From positions 1-44,653 of the forward strand of contig JABACA010000024.1 of assembly GCA_014237975.1 (NCBI GenBank): DNA of 44,653 nt. Direction: 5' to 3'. Shown piece by piece: positions 1 through 7,983 of the stretch. Numbering within the stretch: position 1 is the stretch's first letter; each line of letters starts with the position of its first letter. A model generated the notes under the pieces. The model did no database searches, was not told the origin of the DNA, and saw only the letters and a list, made by a program, of their open reading frames with translations. Both the position numbers and the translations under genes were made by a program. This DNA comes from Mariniblastus sp. Lineage in GTDB: Bacteria; Planctomycetota; Planctomycetia; Pirellulales; Pirellulaceae.

Positions 1-2135
1 TGATTCGATATTACCTCGTCCACATAGGCCTGCTGGGACTATTTTTGTTCGGGATTGTCCTTGAGGGAGTTTGCCAGGAAACGATGATACCACCCGCTGC
101 TGAAAAAAGACCGCACGTATTAAACGATCACGGTGTCGTTCGCATCGATGAATACTATTGGCTGCGCGATCGCCAAAACAAACAGGTAATTAACTATCTT
201 GATCGCGAAAATGAATATACACGTTATCGGCTGGAACCAACCCAAGCCTTGCAGGAACAACTGGTTGAAGAAACCAAGAACCGAATCAATCAGACGGATT
301 CCTCTGTCCCCTATGATTTGAGGGGGTTCACTTACTACGTCCGAACGGTCGATGGCCAGCAGTACCCGATCTATTGCAGAAAAAAATCAGGTTCCACTGA
401 CGGCGAGGAAGCGGTCTTACTGGATGTCAACCGGATTGCCGAAGGAGAGGACTTTTGCAATGTCAGCGGACTGCAGGTCAGCCCCAACAACCGGATGCTC
501 GCTTTCGCCGTCGATACGGTCGGTCGCCGAAAATACAACATCACTTTTCGCAACTTGGATACGGGCAAGACGTTCAACGATGTGATACCCGACGTGACGC
601 CCAATGTTGTCTGGGCCCAAGACAACCAGACCCTGTTCTATACTCGCCAGGACCCCAAAACATTGCGATGGTTCCAGGTCTACCGACACCGACTGGGAAC
701 ACCAGCCGACGAAGACCTATTGGTTTACCAGGAAGACGACGACGAATTCAGCTGCAGTGTCCGCAAGTCTCGTTCCTACAAATTTATTTTTATCGAATCA
801 AGTCAAACACTCAGTTCAGAATACCGCTTCCTCGACGCCAACAAACCGGAAGGAGAATTCAAGGTCTTCATGCCACGGGAAGAAAACCTCGAGTACTCGG
901 TAGACCATCTCGACAATACGTTTTTCATACGAACCAACTGGCAAGCCGATAATTTTCGCCTGATGAAAACCACCGATCCGCAGGCCAAAAAAGACGCCTG
1001 GCAGGTTCTGGTGCCGGCAAGTGGCGAGCGTTTCCTGGCGGATTTCGCGTTATTCGACGATTTCCTGGCGATCAACCAGGTCGAGAATGGACTGTCGAAA
1101 ATCCGTTTTCGCAACTGGCGGGACCCGGCTTTTCAAGATGTGGATTTTGGCGAACCGTGCTACGACGCGGAAATGTCAAACAATGCGGAACCCAACACGA
1201 ACGAGTTGCGTTACACCTTCAGCTCGCTGGCAACTCCGGACAGCACCTTTGCGATTGACATGGCCAACCATGAAACAAAATTACTGAAGCGGGACAAGAT
1301 TCTGGGAGGATACAAACCGAGTGATTATCTAACCGAGAGAATTTGGGCCATCGCGGATGACGGCACCAAAATACCCATTTCATTAATCTATCACCACACT
1401 ACTAAACTAGACGGCTCGGCACCCTGTTTGCTGTATGGTTACGGCTCCTATGGATACAGTATGCCGGCTTCTTTCGTCGCGCACCGTTTTAATTTAATCG
1501 ACCGAGGATTTGTTTACGCCATTGCTCATATCCGTGGTGGACAGGAGTTGGGTCGTCCATGGTACGAAGATGGCAAGCTGCTGAAAAAGAAAAACACTTT
1601 CGAGGATTTTATAGCCTGCGGCAAGCACCTGGTAGACCAACGTTATGCCAACCAGAAAAAACTCTACGCCAGAGGCGGCAGCGCTGGCGGCCTGTTGATC
1701 GGTGCATCCATCAACATGGCGCCCGGGCTGTTCGACGGAGTCATCGCGGACGTACCATTTGTAGATGTGGTAACCACCATGCTGGACGAAAGCATCCCGT
1801 TAACGACCAGCGAATACGACGAATGGGGCAACCCGAACCAACGGGAATATTTTGACTACATGTTGTCCTACTCCCCCTACGATCAAGTGGAAGCAAAAGA
1901 TTATCCCAACATGTTGGTTACGGCAGGGCTTCACGACTCTCAGGTTCAATATTGGGAACCGGCCAAATGGGTGGCTCGACTCAGGGATCGAAAAACGGAC
2001 GATAACCTTTTGATCATGAAGACAAATATGTCGGCGGGACACGGCGGTGCCAGCGGAAGATACCAAAGATATCGGGAAATAGCGCTACGCCACGCATTTC
2101 TCCTGGATTTGGCAAATCGTCCTTTTTCACAATGA
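1..2135 (+). CDS. ptrB: Oligopeptidase B-like serine peptidase (S9A), with signal peptide; 5' end at window edge
   Basis: This is a serine peptidase of the prolyl oligopeptidase family, oligopeptidase B type, which cleaves short peptides after basic residues. An N-terminal beta-propeller (roughly residues 80-430) precedes a C-terminal alpha/beta-hydrolase domain. The catalytic triad is visible as Ser561 in GGSAGG, Asp646 in GLHDSQV and His681 in SAGHGG. The 85- and 35-residue spacings match the classical OpB triad. The frame is open to base 3, and bases 1-2 are TG, so the likely start is an ATG or GTG beginning one base before the window. That start gives a 711-residue protein opening with MIRYYLVHIGLLGLFLFG, a credible Sec signal or membrane anchor. 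A TTG at 45 would cut that segment in half and is less likely. The well-studied enterobacterial and trypanosomal enzymes are cytoplasmic, so export is the unusual point. The family assignment is firm; the localisation is inferred. Confidence 0.9.
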   Translation, partial: IRYYLVHIGLLGLFLFGIVLEGVCQETMIPPAAEKRPHVLNDHGVVRIDEYYWLRDRQNKQVINYLDRENEYTRYRLEPTQALQEQLVEETKNRINQTDSSVPYDLRGFTYYVRTVDGQQYPIYCRKKSGSTDGEEAVLLDVNRIAEGEDFCNVSGLQVSPNNRMLAFAVDTVGRRKYNITFRNLDTGKTFNDVIPDVTPNVVWAQDNQTLFYTRQDPKTLRWFQVYRHRLGTPADEDLLVYQEDDDEFSCSVRKSRSYKFIFIESSQTLSSEYRFLDANKPEGEFKVFMPREENLEYSVDHLDNTFFIRTNWQADNFRLMKTTDPQAKKDAWQVLVPASGERFLADFALFDDFLAINQVENGLSKIRFRNWRDPAFQDVDFGEPCYDAEMSNNAEPNTNELRYTFSSLATPDSTFAIDMANHETKLLKRDKILGGYKPSDYLTERIWAIADDGTKIPISLIYHHTTKLDGSAPCLLYGYGSYGYSMPASFVAHRFNLIDRGFVYAIAHIRGGQELGRPWYEDGKLLKKKNTFEDFIACGKHLVDQRYANQKKLYARGGSAGGLLIGASINMAPGLFDGVIADVPFVDVVTTMLDESIPLTTSEYDEWGNPNQREYFDYMLSYSPYDQVEAKDYPNMLVTAGLHDSQVQYWEPAKWVARLRDRKTDDNLLIMKTNMSAGHGGASGRYQRYREIALRHAFLLDLANRPFSQ

Positions 2136-2294
2136 ATAAACCAAAACAATATTAGACGGACCCACGTTTATGCATTAAAATTGCGCCGTTGTATCAGCTT
2201 AGATTTCACACAAGTATTTCGAGTCATTGAACTTTTAAAATTACGTTTGCACATGTAACAGCTCCACGAATACCTAGATGCCGGGAGAAAGATT

Positions 2295-2627
2295 TTGGGC
2301 CTGTCGAACTGGTTTAAAAACGTTATTGGAAACAAAAGCACCACCGCGCTTGATCATTACAAGTCTGGCATCGTCAAGGCAGAGAATCGCGACAACAACG
2401 GAGCGATCCAAGAATATTCGACGACCATTGACCACCCAACCGTCGATGAATCATTGAAATCGATGGCGCTTTACAATCGCGCTTTGGTGTTACATGTGGA
2501 AGACCAGAATGACGAAGCCGTGGTCGACCTCCAACGTGTGATTAAGATGCATGGCGCGCATACCAAAGTAAAATCGGCCGCTAAAACCAAATTAAACCGA
2601 ATCCTCAAACGAACGGGTCAAAATTAA
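2295..2627 (+). CDS. Small TPR-like protein, TTG start
   Basis: This is a 110-residue soluble protein of helix-turn-helix pairs resembling tetratricopeptide repeats. The motifs are ALDHYKSGIVKAENRDNNGAIQEYSTTI and, one repeat later, SMALYNRALVLHVEDQNDEAVVDLQRVI, with the A/Y/A spacing typical of TPRs. It has no signal peptide. The start is a TTG at 2295 preceded five bases away by the purine-rich GGGAGAAAG, and there is no in-frame ATG nearby. It stands alone between the oligopeptidase and a reverse-strand lipoprotein. TPR folds usually scaffold protein contacts, but no partner is suggested by the context. A weak CCCTG/CAGGG hairpin directly follows the stop (2628-2645), without a T tract. 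Confidence 0.75.
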   Translation: MGLSNWFKNVIGNKSTTALDHYKSGIVKAENRDNNGAIQEYSTTIDHPTVDESLKSMALYNRALVLHVEDQNDEAVVDLQRVIKMHGAHTKVKSAAKTKLNRILKRTGQN

Positions 2628-2810
2628 CCCTGTCGTTTACCAGGGAAGCGATTCCGAGTCGCTGTTTGACTCGATCCAAGTCAGCTCAAAACCTATCTCC
2701 CTGCCTGCGACCTATCTAGACCAAGCACTTGCGGCAAAAAACAACGGGCTGAGTCAACAAGCCGACGGACCAAGGAATCACCCTGACAACCGAACGCGGA
2801 TGGCCGATTT

Positions 2811-3458
2811 TTAGTCAGCGAGAAACTCGCGTACTCGGACATTTTCGTTCTTCAGTTTTTTTATAATCTGTCGAGCCAATGTTTCGACATTTCCTGTTGT
2901 TTCCAGAGCGGGAAAGTCACTAGGCAATTTTGCATTGACCTGTTCGTAGTTGCCGGCATCGGATGCAAGATTGACCAAAAAAACCAAACCCTTTGAGGTA
3001 TCAATGTCTTTGCCATCAATGGTGAATTTCGTTGCTTGCACCGTGCTAGATTCATCGTTTGTTTTAAATTCAACATCCAAATCGATGTTGTTTCCGTGAA
3101 CGGTGATTTTGTTGCGCATGGCTGCGACGTCTCCGTCGAAACTCAGGCTCTCAGATTCCCCATGGTTCACCTGCTGATCTTCGGTTTGGTAATTTTCAAA
3201 GGTCGAGTTCGAAAAGATCCATAAATAGGAAATTTCTCGTGCGCCCGTGGGGGTATCATACGTGCCGAAAACCAGAATCGGCTCGTCCTTTTTCATGAAA
3301 ACATGACCGCAGGAGAAACTCCAGTCAGAGCTGGCGACACGGCAGCCAACGCCAACCACCTCGATTGGGTACGAGGATTTATCAAATATTGCGGTGCCAC
3401 AGCCGGACGACGCAAGCAGGAAGGTACCGAGAGTTGCTAAATTTAACCAATTTTTCAT
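2811..3458 (-). CDS. Putative lipoprotein of unknown function
   Basis: I do not recognise the family. The 215-residue product starts with MKNWLNLATLGTFLLASSGCG, a short basic n-region, hydrophobic stretch and lipobox-like SSGC. It is therefore probably lipid-anchored after export, although Ser rather than Leu at -3 makes the lipobox imperfect. The remainder is beta-rich, with two cysteines around VGVGCRVASSDWSFSCGHVF that could form a disulfide, and it ends in a basic amphipathic tail. I placed the start at 3458 because this ATG carries the signal and a GAGGCGG ribosome-binding site. The frame is open for another 76 codons upstream, but those look non-coding (basic, low-hydrophobicity, with no domain). 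It is transcribed away from its neighbours and appears monocistronic. Confidence 0.75.
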   Translation of the reverse strand: MKNWLNLATLGTFLLASSGCGTAIFDKSSYPIEVVGVGCRVASSDWSFSCGHVFMKKDEPILVFGTYDTPTGAREISYLWIFSNSTFENYQTEDQQVNHGESESLSFDGDVAAMRNKITVHGNNIDLDVEFKTNDESSTVQATKFTIDGKDIDTSKGLVFLVNLASDAGNYEQVNAKLPSDFPALETTGNVETLARQIIKKLKNENVRVREFLAD

Positions 3459-4005
3459 GACCGCCTCTTCGTGATATTTGTTGGAAGGTTGACTAGTTGG
3501 ATCTTTGACAACTCTGATTGGTTTTTTCGAAACCCTGGATGTTAAGTCGTTTATTCGGACCGTAGATGCAAGTATTGGATCGAAATTTCCATAAAGTAGA
3601 AAAAAAAGAACCTCCCGACGATCGGCTTTTCCCTTCTTTGTCTGGCGAGTGCGGGTTCGGCATCTCTCCAAGACTAATCCCATCAAACATGGGTAAGTGT
3701 TGCTAACGTTTCCAGGTTGCCAATTGGGGAACGCAATTAATTTTCGCTATCAACGCGACGAAAGGTTTGTAAGTTTTGCAACGATCCAAACGATTTTCAC
3801 CACGAAACGTCGCTTTTTTTTATTATTCGCCCCTTCCCTTCCATCCGACACTGATCATAATTTTCTCTGATGACGAATAACTTTTTGCCAACACGATTGG
3901 CATTTGCCAAATTAAAAGCTGGAAGGAGCCTATCCGACTGACAGGAAGACAGCCGGATAAAAAAGAGAACAATTCAACTCTTGTCTTTTGCGAAAGGAGC
4001 TGCCT
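3459..4005. other. 547-bp intergenic region, divergent
   Basis: No convincing gene is present; short open frames on both strands lack family features or start signals. The region separates the reverse lipoprotein gene from the forward gene at 4006, so it must carry promoters for both. It holds a cluster of TTGGCA/TGCCAA half-sites (3886-3910). It also holds an imperfect hairpin at 3931-3959 (TATCCG...CGGATA, with an inner CTG/CAG pair of arms), about 45 bases upstream of the 4006 start codon, which could sit in its 5' UTR. Confidence 0.6.
3886..3910. promoter_or_regulatory. Possible operator: three TTGGCA/TGCCAA half-sites
   Basis: TGCCAA (3886-3891), TTGGCA (3897-3902) and TGCCAA (3905-3910) form two overlapping inverted repeats with 5- and 2-base spacers, about 100 bases upstream of the gene at 4006. 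The palindromic layout is what a dimeric repressor or activator binds, but no regulator gene lies nearby, and chance is not excluded. Confidence 0.3.
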
Positions 4006-4290
4006 ATGACTGGAGTGAGTGGAGCTTGGCGGATCGAATCCGTTCAAGTGGACGCCGAGACTGTGGTGGATGAAGGGTTTGACCAACTTTTGGTTTCGTC
4101 AAACCAGATATCTATCCAGCCGGCAGGGATCGAATTTTCCGTCAGCCAATCAACTTGGCGGAGTGCGGTCCTGGAATCTCGGTCGGAAGTGTTTTTTGCC
4201 GAGTTTTCGAAGCGTGATAACAAATTAACGATAGAGTTATCCCGCCCCGCGTTTAACGAAACAATTCGTTTTCACGCTAGTATGGCTTGA
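4006..4290 (+). CDS. Small hypothetical protein, TIGR03067-like
   Basis: This is a 94-residue protein with the opening GAWRIESVQVDAETV. That resembles the start of the lipocalin-like beta-sheet domain repeatedly found in planctomycetes (TIGR03067 style, G-x-W-x-hydrophobic-x-S). It has no signal peptide and alternating beta-type hydrophobic patterns throughout. The ATG at 4006 is preceded by AAAGGAG at 3993-3999 with a six-base gap. This strong site decides the start against the upstream TTG at 3988. The gene is followed by a textbook intrinsic terminator. The family resemblance is from memory of the motif and is tentative; function is unknown. Confidence 0.65.
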   Translation: MTGVSGAWRIESVQVDAETVVDEGFDQLLVSSNQISIQPAGIEFSVSQSTWRSAVLESRSEVFFAEFSKRDNKLTIELSRPAFNETIRFHASMA

Positions 4291-4343
4291 TTAGCAGTCG
4301 GTATTATTAATTTTTCCTAACTGAAATTTATCACGCCAAACCC

Positions 4344-4374
4344 AAGGCAGTCGGTACCACCGACTGCCTTTTTT
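4344..4374 (+). terminator. Intrinsic terminator after the 4006 gene
   Basis: A perfect 12-bp stem (AAGGCAGTCGGT at 4344-4355 paired with 4359-4370) with a three-base ACC loop runs straight into a T tract at 4369-4374. The T tract is on the forward side only, so it terminates the gene ending at 4290. Confidence 0.92.
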
Positions 4375-4413
4375 CGTTTCTTTGCCACACATCCAACCTC
4401 TTGTCTCAAACCT

Positions 4414-5718
4414 TTAAAGTTGTTTCTTGATCCGTTTGATGATTTCTTCCTTAACGTCGGGCTGGGCGAAACGAATCCGGGCATTGCCGTGATGTTTGCC
4501 AGGCAGTATGAATTTTTGCACCTGTTTATTTTCGCCCAGTTCTGCCTGGGCGACCGTCCAGGTATCAACGGCACCATAGATGAACACAATCCCTTCGGCG
4601 TCCGTTTGCAACCAATCCGTTACGTCCTTTCGAATGGATGGATCAAACTCCAACGTCTTGTCGTAAGGAAAAAAACAGGCCGAAGGTTCGCCATTCCATT
4701 TCTGGATCAGGTCACCAAACCGCTCTGTGCGATACCCGTAATAACCCAACTGGGTCGCGTGTTGGTAGTAGTGGGCGGCAAGGTCCTCGGTACTGTCGTC
4801 CAACAGGTACCAATAATCGCCACCATCGACCAGGTAATCCAACAGCTCTTCCGGGCTGGCATCCGCGTCCGGGATCTTATTGCAATCTTTACCACTTTGC
4901 CAAAATGAAAACGGGTACTCCAATACAAACAGTTCCAAAGCCGCTTCGACCCCGCCAATGAGTTTGACCTGCGCACCCTTGCCCTTGAGATAGTACTTCA
5001 AGCGGGGCAAAATTTCTTTTTTGTTTCTCAACACGTTCAACTGGAAGGCTTCGATTTTCTCACGACAGGCCTGGGTCCCGGCGCTCTCGAAAAACGGGTA
5101 GAACCTTTGGTCCTTCAATCCGATCGGAAAGGGTGCCACATAGGGAACCGTGACCGAAACATCGTCGGGGTAATAGTAGCGATAATACGTCGCCGTCTCT
5201 CCACCTTTGCTGATTCCCGTGGCAATCCATTTGCCCTGATAAATCTGCCCTAACAAATTGCGAATATGATGGTAATCGGCCGTCGCCTGTTGAATGGTCA
5301 GGTATTCCCAATCCTTCTCCTCGGGCGTCGAAGGGCCGAAATAGCGATGCTCCACGCTTATATAGTTCGCATCCAGCAGTTTACTCAACTCGCCCGGCCG
5401 CTGTTCCAAACCATAACCGTTCGTATTGATCACCACGTTTTGGTCGAATCCACGGTGAACCAACAGGACGCGTTGATAGAAGAACCCTTTTTTTTCATCA
5501 AGGTGATCGATCGGCTGCTTCACCTTTAGCAAAAACGACGGGTCGTCTCCGTGATTCTCGACTCTCTCAAACTGAACGTCCGGCAAATCGAACAGCTTTC
5601 GTTCCAGCTGTTCCACCGTTTCGGACGTTTCATGGACAAAGGGCTGTTGCGCCGACAAGCCGCAACCGATGAAATGAAACCAACACAGAACAATCAATAG
5701 CGAATAACACTTGCGCAT
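4414..5718 (-). CDS. S37-family (PS-10/tripeptidyl aminopeptidase-like) secreted serine peptidase
   Basis: This 434-residue secreted hydrolase is of the S37 type, whose known members release N-terminal tripeptides. The nucleophile is Ser170 in GISKGGE. Asp385 in GAVDTW and His409/His410 in GKHHGNAR complete a likely triad, and SVEHRYFG (121-128) is the conserved oxyanion-side motif. The family is recognised from the motif set EHRYFGPS / GISKGG / HHGNAR. The start at 5718 gives a signal sequence (MRKCYSLLIVLCWFHFIGCG). Cleavage could follow LSA, or the IGC could act as a lipobox, so secretion is clear but lipidation is not. The frame is open for 27 more codons upstream without signal-like character. 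It is divergent from the zinc-ribbon/sulfatase pair and has no partner on its own strand. Confidence 0.85.
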   Translation of the reverse strand: MRKCYSLLIVLCWFHFIGCGLSAQQPFVHETSETVEQLERKLFDLPDVQFERVENHGDDPSFLLKVKQPIDHLDEKKGFFYQRVLLVHRGFDQNVVINTNGYGLEQRPGELSKLLDANYISVEHRYFGPSTPEEKDWEYLTIQQATADYHHIRNLLGQIYQGKWIATGISKGGETATYYRYYYPDDVSVTVPYVAPFPIGLKDQRFYPFFESAGTQACREKIEAFQLNVLRNKKEILPRLKYYLKGKGAQVKLIGGVEAALELFVLEYPFSFWQSGKDCNKIPDADASPEELLDYLVDGGDYWYLLDDSTEDLAAHYYQHATQLGYYGYRTERFGDLIQKWNGEPSACFFPYDKTLEFDPSIRKDVTDWLQTDAEGIVFIYGAVDTWTVAQAELGENKQVQKFILPGKHHGNARIRFAQPDVKEEIIKRIKKQL

Positions 5719-5972
5719 GGGTACTACAGCCTGAGATGTTGATGAAAGGGACTTTACTGTCACCATCTTAGTCGAATTCAAAGGCATCTGCCGACCCAAT
5801 GCGGCTTGAAAAACCTTTTCGTTTAACCACTTGCTTTTGCGCCTTTGACAAGTACAAAATGAAAAAGTCGATTGATGATCGAAGAAGCCAGTTGCAGCAA
5901 CGAGTCAACTCGCTTACACAACGCTGGTAACGTTCCATCCAACACGCATCCACACCGGAAATAGATCGATCA

Positions 5973-6251
5973 ATGAAAAAACGATGTGCCTATTGCGGTG
6001 AGATGATCCAGGCCTCCGCTATGGATTGCGAGCATTGCGGCAAGGTCCTGCGGCGAACCGGATCCGAAGCAGCGCCCCGAGCGACAGGGCTACAAAAATG
6101 GCAAAAGGGCGTGCCCAGCTGGATGATTTATGGCGCCGTGCTGTTTGGTATCCTGCTCATCTTCCTGATGTATCACCAGGTCTCGGAACGATTGGCGGAG
6201 CCGGCGGCAAAACCGATCGAAACACAACCATTGGACCAAGGTGCCGATTAG
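5973..6251 (+). CDS. Zinc-ribbon membrane protein
   Basis: This 92-residue protein has an N-terminal zinc ribbon with two CxxC knuckles (C5-AY-C8 and C19-EH-C22). A linker follows, then a single transmembrane helix (about residues 48-68, WMIYGAVLFGILLIFLMY) and an acidic tail. Such proteins usually put a structural zinc knuckle on the cytoplasmic face, and no enzymatic role can be read from it. The ATG at 5973 opens directly on the ribbon. It sits 34 bases upstream of the sulfatase start on the same strand, so the two are probably cotranscribed, although no functional link is evident. Confidence 0.75.
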   Translation: MKKRCAYCGEMIQASAMDCEHCGKVLRRTGSEAAPRATGLQKWQKGVPSWMIYGAVLFGILLIFLMYHQVSERLAEPAAKPIETQPLDQGAD

Positions 6252-6285
6252 GTTTTATTCAACCCCTCAGTTTCGAGAGCTTAAA

Positions 6286-7689
6286 ATGGCACAGCTATTT
6301 TCCAGGTTGTTTTTGGTCTTGGTGACAGGGTCGGTTGGCTGTGGAATAGCAACCAAGGTGTCAGTGGGTCAACAGGCTCCCAACGTCGTTCTGATCATGG
6401 CGGACGATCTTGGCTGGAAAGACCTGAACTGTTATGGCAATGATTCTCTCGACACGCCAGTGCTCAACCAATTGGCCGACCAGGGGATGTTGTTTACCAG
6501 CGCCTATTCGGCATCTCCTGTCTGTTCGCCTACCCGGGCAGCCATGATGACAGGACTGGCGCCGGCCCGATTGAACATTACTAATCATGCAGCTGGCCAT
6601 CCGCCCGGTTTCACGTTACCCGGCACACGGCTTCAGACGCCCCTTTGGAACCGCCATCTATCCCTCGACTATCAAACGATTGCAGAGCGGTTTCAACAAG
6701 CTGGCTATGCCACGGCATTTGTTGGCAAATGGCACCTTTCGCATCGACCCAATGGTTCCAAAAGTCCGACCGAAGAAGAATTGCGACCCGAACACCAGGG
6801 TTTTGACGTCAATATTGGCGGTTGTGACTTTGGCGGTCCGCCCAGTTATTTCAGTCCCTTTAGAAACCCGGCTCTCGACAAAGGTGGGCAACAGGAATAT
6901 CTCCCGTTCCGCCTGGCCGATGAGTGCATTGAATTCATCCGGTCCAACAAGTCCAAACCTTTCTTTCTATGCTGGTGGAACTACTCGGTGCACTACCCCT
7001 TCCAGGCGCCCGAGGAGCTGGTCAAAAAATATCAAGACAGGAAATCGAATGTCCACCCGGAAATCAGCAACCCAACTTATGCCGCCATGATTGAAGGGAT
7101 GGACCAGTCGATCGGACGATTGATTGAATATCTCAACGTCAGCGATTTGGCCGATCAAACGTTGGTCATCTTTACCTCGGACAACGGCCCATTTGCGGCT
7201 GATGTTCGGCCGCTACGTGGTGAAAAAGGCCATCTTTACGAAGGGGGTATTCGCGTCCCTTTCATCGCTCGATGGCCCGGTAAAATCCAGCCCGGTTCTC
7301 GCTCAGACACTCCTATCATTAGCATGGACGTCGTGGCTACCCTGGAAAACGTCTGCCACCTGCCTTCCAACGGTCCTCTCGACGGATCCGATCTGACACC
7401 CGTACTGACGGGCCAGGGTCAACTGGCGCGGGAGGCGATCTATTTCCATTACCCCAACTATGCGTTTCACAAAAAGAACCGCATGGGCAGCGCTATCCGG
7501 CAAGGTGATTTTAAGCTGATCAAATTCTACGATGGGCCAAACATCGAACTCTACAACCTAAAAGCCGACATCGGGGAACAAAACAACTTGTCAGAATCCA
7601 ACCCGCGGGTGGCGCAACAGCTGGAAAACAAACTGGACCATTGGCTCAAGGAAACGGGCGCTTCACAACCGCTTCGACTGACAGACTGA
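6286..7689 (+). CDS. Secreted arylsulfatase (type I, formylglycine)
   Basis: This 467-residue sulfatase hydrolyses a sulfate ester, probably of a sulfated polysaccharide as is typical in marine planctomycetes; the substrate cannot be read from the sequence. The first signature CSPTR (Cys80 to Arg84) carries the cysteine converted to formylglycine. The second signature, FVGKWHLSH, follows. Asp40 and Asp41 of MADDLGW and the later FTSDNGP supply calcium ligands. The start at 6286 gives a signal peptide (MAQLFSRLFLVLVTGSVGCG). A GTG at 6241 lies inside the previous gene's end and adds no useful sequence. Length is normal for the family. It is preceded closely by the zinc-ribbon gene. No anaerobic or FGE-type sulfatase-maturing enzyme is visible in the window. 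Confidence 0.93.
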   Translation: MAQLFSRLFLVLVTGSVGCGIATKVSVGQQAPNVVLIMADDLGWKDLNCYGNDSLDTPVLNQLADQGMLFTSAYSASPVCSPTRAAMMTGLAPARLNITNHAAGHPPGFTLPGTRLQTPLWNRHLSLDYQTIAERFQQAGYATAFVGKWHLSHRPNGSKSPTEEELRPEHQGFDVNIGGCDFGGPPSYFSPFRNPALDKGGQQEYLPFRLADECIEFIRSNKSKPFFLCWWNYSVHYPFQAPEELVKKYQDRKSNVHPEISNPTYAAMIEGMDQSIGRLIEYLNVSDLADQTLVIFTSDNGPFAADVRPLRGEKGHLYEGGIRVPFIARWPGKIQPGSRSDTPIISMDVVATLENVCHLPSNGPLDGSDLTPVLTGQGQLAREAIYFHYPNYAFHKKNRMGSAIRQGDFKLIKFYDGPNIELYNLKADIGEQNNLSESNPRVAQQLENKLDHWLKETGASQPLRLTD

Positions 7690-7983
7690 ACGCGGTTCGC
7701 TCGAGACGGGTGACATACAACCATGCTATTCGGCCCATCCTACGACTATGCCTCACACGATGGCGGGGTGATTGGCCGGGCAGCGATCCGTTTTCAAGGA
7801 TGAACAACTCCCACGGGCTCCTCGGAAAGCGGCTTGGTTTCCCAGTCGGGTGACCGACGGTGACGCGCTGCCTCGCAAAATGTCCGTTTTACAGCCTTGC
7901 CATTATTGAGAGACCCGCAACAAGATCTTAGAATCAGGTCTTCAGTGGCTGTCGAATCAAGTGTTTTTAGAGTGGAGTCTGAA

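Noticed and set aside
3931-3959. Hairpin TATCCG...CGGATA followed by A-run as a terminator
   Set aside because: The A-run is on the wrong side for a T tract in either direction relative to the adjacent genes; at most it is a 5' UTR structure.
7690-7983. Possible gene between the sulfatase and the M16 peptidase
   Set aside because: The open frames present are continuations in shifted frames of the flanking genes or too short; nothing with a start signal is seen.
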